The notes under the pieces: generated by a model
Seen by the model: only the letters and a program-made list of their open reading frames with translations
Told to the model about the DNA's origin: nothing
The model's database searches: none
Program-made: the position numbers and the translations under genes
Assembly: GCA_037157565.1 (NCBI GenBank)
Contig: JAZHRO010000073.1
Coordinates: 19,722,501-19,786,500 of the forward strand
DNA: 64,000 nucleotides
Direction of reading: 5' to 3'
From: Thalassia testudinum
Lineage: Eukaryota > Streptophyta > Magnoliopsida > Alismatales > Hydrocharitaceae
In this document: positions 22,509 through 32,694 of the stretch, piece after piece
Position numbering within the stretch: position 1 is the first letter of the stretch
Layout: each line of letters starts with the position of its first letter

Positions 22509-23057
22509 ACGAGAGAGATGATCAACCACTACATTTTGCGATCCCGCCTTATCCTTGATTTCTAGGTCAAATTCCTAGGGCAACAGGATCCAGCAGATAA
22601 GGTGGGGTTTTGCATCCTTCTTGTTCAGTAGATATTTAAGTGCTGAGTGGTCGGTATATATAGTGACATGTGACCCCAACAGATAAGAGCGAAATTTTTC
22701 TAGGGTATAGATAATGGCAAGAAGTTCTTTTTCAGTTACTGTGTAATTCTGTTATGCATCATCAAGGGTTTTACTAGCATAGTTGATAACAACAGGCTTC
22801 TTGTCAATTCTTTGCCCTAGAATGGCCCCCACAACAAAATCAAAGGCATCTGTCATTAATTCAAAGGGATAATTTCAGTCAAGTCCTTGTAAAATTGGTG
22901 CCTCTGTGACATCTTTCTTCAATCTATTGAAACTCTCCAGGCATTGTTCCTTAAAGTCGAAAGGCTAGTCTTTATTAAGTAATTGACTTAAGGGCTTGGA
23001 GATTTGGGAAAAGCTTTTTATGAAACAACAGTAGAAGCCCATGTGCCCCAAGAAAGA
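22509..23057 (-). pseudogene. RNase H region of element F, broken
   Basis: Minus-strand remains of the RNase H domain that removes RNA from RNA/DNA hybrids. Visible pieces include FELMTDAFDFVVGAILGQR, KKPVVINYASKTLDDA, NYTVTEKELLAIIYTLEKF, TIYTDHSALKYLL and LIRWILLP. The segment ends in DHLSRL, where solo LTR X is inserted. Several stops interrupt it. It directly follows reverse transcriptase in the usual gypsy order. Confidence 0.8.
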
Positions 23058-23695
23058 TTAGATCTGTTTGATAGTAGTGGGCAATGGGAGCTTAGAGATA
23101 GCATCAATTTTAGCTCTATCTACAGGAATTCCCTTTTTGGAGATGACATGGTCCAGGACGATGCCTTCGTGGACCATGGAATGACTTTTTTCCCAACCGA
23201 GGACCAAGTTAACTTCTATGCATTTTTGGAGAGTTCTTTCAAGATTTCTAAGACAAAGATCAAAGGAATCTCCAAATATAGAGAAGTCATCTATAAAGAC
23301 TCCAAGACATTCACCTATTAGGTCCAAAAAAATTGTAGCATACTCCTTTGAAAAGTTGCAGGTGCGTTGCAAAGACCGAAAGGCATCCTTTGAAAAGCGA
23401 AGGTTTCGAAGGGGCAGGACAATGTAGTTTTGTCTTGATCCTCAGGATGGACCGCAACTTGATTATAGCCAGAGTAATCATCTAGAAAACAGTAATAATC
23501 ATGTCCGACTAATCGCTCCAAGATTTGATCAATAAATGGGAGCGGAAAATGGTCCTCCTTGGTGGCGGTGTTTAATTTGCAGTAATCAATGCACACACGC
23601 CAAGAAGAAGCAATCCTAGTGACTATATTTTCCCCATGTTCATTAGTGAGAACTGTTAGTCCAACTTTTTTAAGAACAACTTGCGTGGGACTAAC
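23058..23695 (-). pseudogene. reverse transcriptase of element F, frameshifted
   Basis: Two overlapping minus-strand frames (23596-23318 and 23372-23058) encode the palm of a Ty3/gypsy reverse transcriptase. The first has CIDYCKLNTATKEDHFPLPF, CFLDDYSGYNQV and FAFQRMPFGLCNAPATFQRS. The second has CLGVFIDDFSIFGDSF, in which FIDD is the polymerase active-site box, and VDRAKIDAISKLPLP. A frameshift near 23320-23370 separates them. The active-site residues survive but the protein cannot be made as one chain. Confidence 0.85.
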
Positions 23696-24439
23696 TTAGG
23701 AGCTGTCAAAAATGGGGTAGATGATATCAGCATCAAGCCACTTTATAATCTCCTTTTTTACCACCTCCTGCTTATTAGGGTTCAAGCGCCTTTGTGGTTG
23801 GAGGGAGGGGCGAGAAATGTCCTCAAGATATATGTGATGGGTACAATATGATGGATTAATACCCTTAAGATCAGAAAGGATCCAGCCAATAGCTTTTCTA
23901 TGTTTACTCAAAACCTGGAGAAGTTTTTCCTCTTGTTCCTCAGTAAGTCCAGAATTGATAATTAGGGCCATGGTCTGGTTTGGTCCAAGGAAAACATATT
24001 TAAAGGAGTTGGGCAAGGGTTTTAACTCAAGTTGGGGGCCCGGCTCAGAGATAATTTCTGCTTTTTGATCCAGGGGTGAAGTGAGGGGGAGCGAGTTAGA
24101 TGAAGAGTCAGATGGAGAAGGTGTGGTTAGGGTCGGAGGGTGGGTTAAATCAGATTGTTCAGGAATTGTGTTAGCTGTAGAGCAGGAGCCCATGTGTGAA
24201 ATTTGCATTGTTTCCTCCACTAAATTTTCAATCTCAGAATTCGAGTCATCAAAGAAATATGGTTCTTGGAAATGCCTAGAAGCTTGGAAAATATCTAGGG
24301 TGATAGACTCACTGTCGCACATGATTTTCATCTTTCCAAAATCGCAATCAATATTGGCCTTGGTGGTGGCTAAGAATGGTCTTCCAAGAATTATGGGGGC
24401 ATTCTTTAAAGCTTCCGATACCTCTATATCCAGTACCAA
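23696..24439 (-). CDS. protease C-terminus to RT N-terminus of element F
   Basis: A 247-codon minus-strand open frame linking protease to reverse transcriptase. It begins with VLDIEVSEALKNAPIILGRP and ATTKANIDCDFG, the end of the retropepsin region in Athila-type pol. It then has an acidic, Ser/Pro-rich linker (about residues 65-135), followed by RT N-terminal motifs (AIGWILSDLKGINPSYCTHH, RRLNPNKQEVVKKEIIKWLD). It is open but bounded by stops on both sides, so it is a fragment of a former polyprotein. Methionine use as a start is arbitrary. Confidence 0.75.
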   Translation of the reverse strand: MVLDIEVSEALKNAPIILGRPFLATTKANIDCDFGKMKIMCDSESITLDIFQASRHFQEPYFFDDSNSEIENLVEETMQISHMGSCSTANTIPEQSDLTHPPTLTTPSPSDSSSNSLPLTSPLDQKAEIISEPGPQLELKPLPNSFKYVFLGPNQTMALIINSGLTEEQEEKLLQVLSKHRKAIGWILSDLKGINPSYCTHHIYLEDISRPSLQPQRRLNPNKQEVVKKEIIKWLDADIIYPIFDSS

Positions 24440-24534
24440 AAGGTCTACAGTAAATAGATAGTTTTTGACTCGGACAATGACATCCTCAACAATCCCCTTT
24501 GGTTTAATTGTAGAGCGGTTTGCTAATTGAAATG

Positions 24535-24867
24535 TTACCTCGACAGTCTTTTATTCACCAATATTAAATTCCTCAAAACCAAAGTGGGGATGAGATTAAT
24601 TGAGGCACCAAGATCCAGTAAGGAGCGATCAAAAGAAGTGTCATTAATGACTACTTGAATCAAGGGGGCTCCTGGATCTTTTCTTTTCAGAGGTAATTTG
24701 CTCTGCACAATTGAGCTTATTGTCATTGGGAAAATCACCTTTCCTACGTTTCTTACCTGCCTTTTGGGGGTACACAATTCTTTTAAGAATTTGGCATAGG
24801 CAGGGATATATTTAATGGCATCTAGGAGAGGGATATTTATTTCTACTTTCCCAAAAAGATCCATCAA
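24535..24867 (-). pseudogene. retropepsin-like protease segment of element F
   Basis: A 110-codon minus-strand segment. It has PLLDAIKYIPAYAKFLKELC near the start and FDRSLLDLGASINLIPT, the aspartic protease active site (Asp-Leu-Gly-Ala-Ser) with the catalytic Asp intact. This enzyme would cut the polyprotein. The frame is lost shortly after the active site. It continues the gag/pol order from the gag C-terminus at 25311-24946. Confidence 0.8.
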
Positions 24868-24945
24868 TTCCTTAACAATGGGCTTAGATTTCTTTTTCTT
24901 AGTGTGTAAAGAGTGAAGGGCTTGTGGAAAAGGTATGGGATTTTC

Positions 24946-25311
24946 CTATTTTACACTTCCAGGTTCCTGAATAGGGTTAAAGGAGGAGGGGGAAGAGTTG
25001 ATATGCTTTTCTTTGTAGTTGGTTTCTTGAGCAGGCAAAGGATTATGAGTAGTTTTCCCATTCCTCAGAGTCACTGCATTTGCAGTCTGATTGTTTCTAG
25101 GAGGAGGACGGGAGGCCTGATTTTGATTAAAACCTGGTGGATGCTGGGGTGCTAGGTAGATAGGTTGACCGGGATATCCACCTTGATATTGATTCTGTTG
25201 ATTGTTAAGGTTAGGCATAGGTTGGGATGGCAGGTTGCCAGCAGGTCTATGATCAGGAGTAACCTTTACTTGATGTTGTAAATTTGTGATCATGCGGGTT
25301 ACGTCGGTCAT
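24946..25311 (-). pseudogene. gag C-terminal segment of element F
   Basis: A 121-codon minus-strand segment rich in Pro, Asn and Gln (NLPSQPMPNLNNQQNQYQGG) and containing VTLRNGKTTHNP. The motif VTLRSGK is typical of the gag/protease border in Athila-type elements. The central gag domain that should precede it is absent: about 100 bp upstream the sequence changes to the leader of the A-family LTR. Confidence 0.7.
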
Positions 25312-25636
25312 TTGAGTCTGCAGGTTATGATCATGCTGGGGGAAGAGTCTATGATATGCTGCTGCTAGTCAGAAAAAGAGGCATTTTTGTATTTTTGTAT
25401 TTTTTTAATGCAACAAAACAAAGTCTAGAAATACTCACAACAAAACAGCAATAGATTCCCGCCTTCTCTTGAGATTACCCGTGAAGGTAAACCTGAAAAG
25501 AAGACAGAAAACAAAACAAAAACAAAACAAACAAAGCTAATTAGAACAAAAACATTAAAAACAAAAATATAATTACAAATACCTCCTAATTAAACAATTA
25601 AACCAACTAAATTTCTAGTGAATTAAGAGATTACCT
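25312..25636 (-). other. leader remnant between A-family LTR and F gag
   Basis: A/C-rich non-coding sequence with CTTGAGATTACCCGTGAAGG near 25465, similar to CTTAAGATTACCCGGC near 30289 by the gag N-terminus. The junction between A leader and F gag lies somewhere in 25330-25440. Confidence 0.45.
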
Positions 25637-25653
25637 CCCCAGCAACGGTGCCA
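25637..25653 (-). promoter_or_regulatory. primer-binding site, A family (tRNA-Asp type)
   Basis: On the plus strand CCCCAGCAACGGTGCCA, 15 of 17 matches to the tRNA-Asp 3' end. It lies six bases from the LTR start at 25660. Confidence 0.75.
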
Positions 25654-26099
25654 TTAAAATGATACACTTCTTACCTCAACTCAGTAATTAAGTTAATTTT
25701 ACTTAATTAAGAGTAGAGAAAAGTCACTTAGGTTAACTCAAAATTGTGTCGATTAGTAGTATAGGGTCGAATTAACCTAACATTTTAGAAATTTTTACTG
25801 GTTGAGTCCAAGTCGTTCGCTGGGAGGTATAATTCATTTTAAATTCACTAGTTATCTTTATTTTCCTTTTTAAGTATAGGAGGTATATTAAGTTAATTTT
25901 AAGAACATGAATTTTGCTAAAAAATTGATTAGAATTGAATAACAAGTAAAATCCCATAAAAGAACATATTTACTCAAATGATTTACTTTATTAACAAGTA
26001 AATATGTTAATTTTCAATTTATTTTAAAGAAATTAAGGCAATATAAAATTCTATTAAAACATGCCTTATTACAACATTTAAAAACAAGAAGAAATTTAA

Positions 26100-26260
26100 A
26101 ACAAATTCTTTTCTTTATTTCTTCAGCCTCTATCTCTCTCTTTTCTTCTTCTTCTTTCTTTCTTTTTTTTTCTCTCTTTTCCTTTTATGTAACCTTTATT
26201 TTTACTCTCTCTCGAGCTCTCTTTCTTTCTTCTCCTGTTTTGCTCCTGCCTTCTTCTTCC
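26100..26260. repeat. CT-rich microsatellite
   Basis: Runs of CTT, TCTTT and CTCTCT in the U5 side of the A-family LTR. Confidence 0.8.
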
Positions 26261-28912
26261 CTTAGTATTTCCTTAAGCCTCCTCTTTAGTCTTCATGCCT
26301 GTTAACCTTCAGCCTTTATGCCTTATCTTCTCCTTTCTTTCCTTAGCTTCCTTAGCTGCTGAACCTTAGCTCTTCTTCCTCTGAACCTTCCTTCCTTAAC
26401 TCTCAACTTTTTTTTGAACCGGTTTAATTTTCCTTTTCAACCAAAAATTATTTTTGATTTGCGACGAGGTCCTTTCTAGGATACACAGCACCCTGATATC
26501 AGGGTGGGACCAGACCTTACTCGCTCCTCGCCTGATTTCAATTATGGTTCAATTTCGATTTATTTCTTGGTTCACATATTCGAGCCAACTGGCTCTACCG
26601 CCTCCCAAGCCTCGCCCTCCCAGGGTCACATTCGCACACACCCACTCGGGCGTACACCCGCAGGCACACACATGCCCGCACACACACACGCATGCTCAAA
26701 ATGATCAGGGTTCAAATTCGCGCCAAGTGCTTGATGACTGGCATGACTATATAACAAATCACTTTTATTCTAAGGCGCCCGCTCGTAAACTACTGATGTG
26801 GGACTATGTTTCCCCCTTCCAGACCCGGCTTCAACAGAGGAATTGTCCCTACTCAGAGCTCCAAATCAAGTGATTCAAAGCTTGATGGAAAGCTCTAAGG
26901 TGGCTCTACAAGATTATGTAATCAATTTTAGGTTAAGGGGATGTTTTCCTCTTCGATTTGAAGAGTGAATCTAGGGGGTTCCTACGGGGTTTTATTGCCT
27001 GGAAATGGAGTTTATCTTCATAGAGTCCACAATTTGGACTTTCTAACTTAGCTAAAGCTTTGAATAGGTTCTACAGGTATTTCCATAGCTACTGGAGTGA
27101 GTTTTGAAGCTCTCAAAGCTTCAGGAACAGCAGAGAAGCTTGAAGCTTCTTTGAAAGCTTCAAAGAACAGATTTCAGACTCTGAAATAGGTGTACAGACA
27201 CAGAAGAACATTCTTAATCGATTTTAACAAGTTCCAAGGGTTGTTACAGATTGATCTGGGCAGGATTTCTGATCAAATCTCATCTAAATGACACTGCCAT
27301 CAGTTTGGGTTCGAAAACAACCCAAACTGACAGGTTGTGAATTCCAACAAAATAACAAGTCTGAGCTTACTTAAATCTCTTTCAGATCCTTCAACAAGAT
27401 CTCAGAAACAATTCTAACTCCTCAATTCCTTAGATCAAGCTCAGAATTAGAAGTTCCTCTGGTTTGACTGAAAGGCTTAAAATTTGACTTTCTGATTAAA
27501 GCCTTTTTTCAAGAAATTAAAGCCTCAAATAGGGTTCTTTCAACATCAGAAATTCAATCAGCCTCTTAAACAGATGTGTAAACCCTAGAAATTAGGGTTC
27601 TAGGCTCATCGCCTTAGCTCCAAAAACACTGTGTTCATCAAAGAATTTGGGAGGTTTCTACAAAGGGCTGAGGTCATGAATAGCTTTAGTGCACTACAAT
27701 AAAGCTTCTAGACACCTTAAATGCAACTTTAACCTAACTAACAGACTTCTCCAACTCTGTCGGAGTTAGAGAAGATGAAGAACCAATCTGAGCTCCAGAT
27801 GTTAAAATTTCAAATATTTGACCTCAAATTACTCTATGATAAAAATACATCAATCTGGAGCTTTTCAGTAAGTTCTGTAGGCTGAAGCTCAATTTTGACT
27901 CGTCGGAGCTCGTTGGAGTCCACAATAAAATGAAAAGTGTGTACAGAATGGTAAAACGTGCCATTTTTAATCTGAAAAGGATCCTGAGGTTGCAAGGAAC
28001 CTCATGATCACACATTTAATTCTTCATTTGTTCATTAGAACTAAGGTTTGACAGTGAATTCATTTTGAATTAAAATTGAGTTGGTTAAGGCACGAGACTT
28101 GATTTCCCACTCAATTGAGTGGAGGAAACAAGTCAACAGATACTTGCGATACTATATATGTAATTAATTAAAGGTTTTAACTACTCCTAAGCCGCCATTG
28201 ACAGCGACCTCAAGAGCTTAATTAGAATTAGGCATTTACATTATATATGGTAATTATACATATTAAAGTGTAGAATAGGGTCCTTAGTGATGAAAAGACG
28301 ATGGAAGACCCTGTGGATGTGAAGCTAAATCAGCTACTGCCACCATGGATAGCAACAGTAGTCAGTGGAGGTGGAAGTGATTTAGGCAAATTAATGATCA
28401 AATTAGAGATTAAGTGTGATAGAAATGATCGTGAATGAAAGAAGAAAGTGATCAGTGGATTTAAAAGACAAAACTAGGGCTCTGGCGAGCTCAAGGAACT
28501 CGCCGGAGTCGAAGAAGACGATCTAAGAAATTAGACATTTCAACTAAACTACCTACCTACCTACTTAAACTACCCTACTCCTACTCCTACTTATACTCCT
28601 AATCTACTGTTACCTGGACGAAGGGGTCAATAGGGTTCCGCCGAAGGCTCATGGCGGACAACGAAATCAGAGGGTGTAAAGAAGAATCTCCGGTGGGCGG
28701 ATTTGGACGAAGTAGAGGATCTCCTTGGTTAGCGCCTGTGTCCAGAGACGTGGCTGACCTCGGCGGATCTCCTCAGCTGATCACAATGGATGGAGGAAGT
28801 CGGAGAGTGGTGTGGAAGGTCGCCGGAGTTGCGGAAAAATAGCCTATTGGGTCGGCTCAGTGTTAGAAGAGGGAAGGGAGCCAACTTGAGAGAAATTGGA
28901 GGGGAGAGGGGG

Positions 28913-28920
28913 TATTTATA
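28913..28920 (-). promoter_or_regulatory. TATA box of A-family LTR
   Basis: TATAAATA on the minus strand, conserved in position in the truncated copy (9051-9058). Confidence 0.55.
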
Positions 28921-29686
28921 GTGATTGGCGATGAAGAAAGTGGCGAGGTCTGGATGGAGAAGAAGCTTGGGGAGCTTAACCTCCGGCATCGTCTCCGTCG
29001 ACGATGAGGTTAACTCCCACCAAAAATTAGGATTTCCGATTAATCCAGACTGGTGAATGAAAATGGAGTGGTGAGCGCAAGCTCTAAGAGCTTGGAGAAA
29101 GAAGGATGATGTCGGCAGGGAGGTGATCGTGCGGTGGAGGCACTCTCCGTCGTCAGCCGTCCGCTCGGCTGGAGAAGAAGAAGAAAGGGATAGGGACCAA
29201 AATGCAATGAAACTTAAGGACCTTTATGTAAATTAAGGACCTGATTGCAATGAATTTTAAGGACTTAAATGTAAACCCAGGTTTTAAATGTTTATTTTAA
29301 CTTAGATCTTTTTCAACTTTTTATATATGTTAGTAAATAAGGTAATTATTATGTTTTCACCTTGAATTTGTATTTTTTACCTTTTTAGGTTAATTTATTA
29401 TGTTAAGTAAAATTACTTAAGTTATTATATACTTATGTATACATTATGTTTAAGTTACTTAACTTATTAATTAAGGAAATGATTAATAAGATTTCGAGTC
29501 CAATTATTAATTAAACTATTAATAATATTAATTGAATGATAAAATATCATTTTTAACTTATTTTAAGGTCCTTTACTATATATCCCTTATTTCATAATTA
29601 ACTCTTATATGTTCATAACCTTAGCTAATTAACTAGGAAGACTAGTTAATTAGGGATAATTAGAGATCATGATGTGCCTCGCATCA

Positions 29687-30125
29687 ATAACCACTTTGAG
29701 TCTCTTCATAATTAGAAGGATCATAGAAATCCTTAAGAGGTACGAGAGGTCCCTGAGTGGCTGACCTGGTCTTTGGTTAGCTAGGTTCGTCACTGTCCTA
29801 GCCAACTGCTGTTGGTTTTGTTGAAGTCGAACCAATTAGTCAACTATGAGAGAAAAGGGGTTTGTATTTTGATTCAGAGGGCCACCTAGTCGTTTAGGGT
29901 TTTGTGGTAGATCCAAATGTGGGAGGTTAGGGATGGTAAAGTCAGCTCGTGGGTTAGCTGATGGGTTAGGTTCGGGTTGGGATGTGGAAGCAGAATTTTT
30001 TGACCTGTTTTCCATGTCAAAATTAAAGGAATGATGAGAAGAAGAAGAAATAAGGATCTTTTGGTGCGTGGGGCACAATCAAATGGTCCTTGGAGATGTG
30101 GGTTTTGGGACCTTCGCCTATGCAT
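29687..30125 (-). pseudogene. gag N-terminal fragment (probably element F)
   Basis: The minus strand encodes a gag N-terminus: NPSANPRADFTIPNLPHLD, then LVRLQQNQQQLARTVTNLAN. After a frameshift comes LKDFYDPSNYEE, almost the same as LKDFYDPSNYGE in the gag of element B. The fragment ends exactly at the border of the A-family LTR. Element F lacks precisely this gag region on the other side of that LTR, so F is the likely owner. The central capsid-like gag domain (about 350 residues) is missing from both sides. Confidence 0.6.
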
Positions 30126-31509
30126 GCACTTGGAAGACAGGGAGGGGAGGAGAAAAGAGAGAGATCAGAGAAAGTGTACAAATCAAACAACCAAGCCTAA
30201 TTTATCTTAAAGTTGACTCTTTAATAAAACCAAAGACTTGGGAACCTGATAAATAAGAAATCAATAAGTGAACCTACTTCCTTAAGATTACCCGGCTAGA
30301 GTAAAAGAGGTGGATTGGGCCCAAGCATGTCCTGGGAAAATCACCAGGGGCTTGTGTAAACCCGCACCGCCGTTTGACTTCCCTCCAAGTCTATCGTCGC
30401 ATTTTCAAAAAGGAATTAGGAGCGCTTAATGTTTTTTAGATACCTGATATCAAGCTTAGTTTTGGTGAAGTCCTTAAGTGGTCAAATGACTACTTGTTTT
30501 AATTTAAGCTTGGGTGTCTAATTGTGCACGGGAATGTGGAGGGCGTTAATTAGGGTAATGTCCTGTTATTTCAATTTTTTTAAGTGTGTGCAAATTGGAA
30601 GGAGTGATTCTAATGCCAATTCAAGTTGTCACAAAAAAATTTTTGTTGTATTTATGCTTTTAGGATTGGATTTATATTAATGTCTTTTAGGATTTTCTTT
30701 TGATATATTCAAACAAGTTTGAGTTCCATAATAAAAAGGAAATCAAGTTGTATTAGTGAAGGTAGATTTCCTTTATAATGTGGGACTAAAATAAATAAAG
30801 AGAAACCCTAATTGAATTGAATCCTAAACAGAAATTTTAACTATCAGTGAATTGTTTCAGGCCTTTCTCTTTAGGTAGTGGTCTAAACAGAGCAAACAAC
30901 ATGACTGCTAGAAGGAAAATCAAACAAGGATTCCAGAAAGTAAATTATTGTGATTTTAGGAATTTGTTTGATATTTTTTAAGTTTTTTCTTTGTGCTGGT
31001 GTCAAAATCCAGAAATGATACTTGTGAGTATTTTAGACTTTTCAGTACCACCACTAGCCACCAAAAATTTTTCTAATTTCATATGTTGTGTAGAATTTCA
31101 CAAGGATTCCAGAAAGCTAAATTTCACAAAAATTGAATAAGTTTAAAAATTTCTAAAGTTTGCGGACAGTAACAAAATAATGAAATCGGAGGAGATGACC
31201 CCCCTGTGGTCCATGAATTTTCAAAACAATTCTACAACTCCAAATTCTTTGAAATTTGGAATAGATGTTCTTGACTTGATTTGGAATCTTTGGGTGAAAT
31301 GTTAAAATTTTAGAATGCCTGTGGTGTCAGGAATTGATTTTTGAAATCCGGACAGAAGTTTAGATCTGAAAATCAGAATACCAACACTTAGAGTAAAGTG
31401 GTGTTAAATGATTCAAACAAAGAACTAATGGTTTTTATAAATCACAATTTTACCAAATTTAATTATTCTTGATTCTGAAAGCCTCAACGTCTCAATTAAG
31501 CAAACTATC
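30126..31509. other. unassigned, partly retroelement leader
   Basis: The first 200 bp look like an Athila-type leader (CCTTAAGATTACCCGGC near 30289). Beyond about 30450 I see only AT-rich non-coding sequence. No primer-binding site, 5' LTR of F or gene could be recognised. Confidence 0.4.
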
Positions 31510-32110
31510 GCCTCCTAAGGCTAGCATCGGCTCAGGTTAATACGCCCCACACCGAAGTTGATGTTGCCTTTTAAGGTTGGCATCGGCTCGGGCTAACACT
31601 CCCTACTCCTAGCTTCTACTGCCTCCTAAGGCTGGCATCGGCTTAGGCTAACATGCCCTACACCTAGTTTCTGCCGCCTCCCAAGGTTGTCATCGACTCG
31701 AGCTAATGTGCCTCATGCCAAAGTTGATGCTGCCTCCTAAGGATGGCATCGGCTCGGTCAAATATGCCTTACGCCTAGCTTTTACCACCTCCTAAGGCTA
31801 GCATTGGCTCGGGCTAATATGACCCACTTCAAACTCCTGCCGCCTCTTAAGGTTGGCATCGGTTCGAGCTAATATGCCCCACACCTAGCTTCTGCCACCT
31901 CCTAAGGGTGGCATCAGCTTGGGCTCGTACGCCCCACGCCAAAGTTGATGCTGCCTCATAAGGCCAGCTAGAACTCAGGCTTACATGCCCCACGTTCAGC
32001 CTCGATACATGCCTCCCCCTAAGGTCAATGCAAGCTCAAGCGAATATGCCCTACATTTAAGAAATGCCACCTCCTAAAGCTGACGCGAGCCAAGGCTCAT
32101 ATGCTCTAAC
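31510..32110 (+). repeat. tandem array, 11 units of about 55 bp
   Basis: Diverged units of the type GCCTCCTAAGGCTGGCATCG followed by GCTCGGGCTAATATGCCCCA start near 31510, 31566, 31620, 31675, 31731, 31786, 31841, 31896, 31952, 32010 and 32068. Units 1, 4 and 8 share the ending AAGTTGATG, hinting at a higher-order arrangement. Such arrays are known just upstream of the 3' LTR in Tat/Ogre/Retand-type gypsy elements. Confidence 0.8.
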
Positions 32111-32273
32111 AAGGGACCTCTTCTAAGCAACTAGAAGCAGGCGAAGGCCTCTCAACTCCTCCATCATATATGTTCTCGCCACTGTAGTACAGCAGGAAGA
32201 ACATCTAGGGGCATCATCTACAGTGGAGTTTTGGCCACTCTCACTACTCTCTCGGCAGTTCACATTAGCTAGA

Positions 32274-32689
32274 GAGTGGGGGCATATGATGAAGAACAAA
32301 AATCACCCTCGAACCCAAAACTGCACACATGACCCGATAGAGGATCCAGCTGCCTAGCTACAAGGTGTATAGGAAGAACCGACTTGGCCTACCCTGCCTC
32401 AGACCAGTCGGATCCCAACCAAAACCTGCCCAGCCTACCAAAAGATTCAACGTAGCATGGGTAGAAGATATGATAAGATGGGCTTGACCACCTACACCCT
32501 GACATCTATCACGTAGCCTATCAACTAGGGGTATTAAGGCCATCGAGTGAGGTTTCCCCCCTATATTATAAAAAGAGAGGCAGGCCCTCATAATGGAGAG
32601 CCTCCTCCCCCGGAGAAAGGGAAGAAATCACATAACACCATGTAATCCCCAAAGATTCTAGTGCATAGTTGGGAGCATCCTCCTCCCAC
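32274..32689 (+). mobile_element. polypurine tract and LTR of a Tat-like gypsy element
   Basis: AGAGAGTGGGGGCA (about 32270-32284) is followed by TGATGAAGAAC as the LTR start. A sense TATAAAAAG box sits at 32567-32575. The LTR is interrupted at 32690 by a solo LTR and continues after 34429 for an unknown distance. Only the 3' end of the element is present; its internal genes are not in the window. The lineage is inferred from the preceding tandem array. Confidence 0.5.
32567..32575 (+). promoter_or_regulatory. TATA box of the Tat-like LTR
   Basis: TATAAAAAG about 280 bases into the LTR. Confidence 0.45.
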
Positions 32690-32694
32690 AGACA

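Larger units (their letters stand above)
25660..29686 (-). mobile_element. A-family 5' LTR, full length (about 4.0 kb)
   Basis: Bounded at 25660 by TGATACAC next to the primer-binding site, and at 29686 by ...GCATCA (minus-strand start TGATG, hairpin with CATCA). The right 3.2 kb is a diverged copy of the LTR at 6771-9838. It contains CT-rich (26100-26260) and CA-rich (26630-26695) microsatellites and a palindrome CCCTGATATCAGGG near 26490. The minus-strand TATA box at 28913-28920 implies a U3 of about 0.77 kb and an unusually long R/U5 of about 3.2 kb. Short open stretches inside show no protein family. Confidence 0.7.

Noticed and set aside
28651..28989. Open frames near a TATA box in the A-family LTR
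   Set aside because: Both strands are open over the same GC-rich stretch around the promoter; no protein family is recognised.
31510..32110. CRISPR-like array
   Set aside because: The units are adjacent and diverged without unique spacers, in a plant retroelement context; this is an ordinary tandem repeat.
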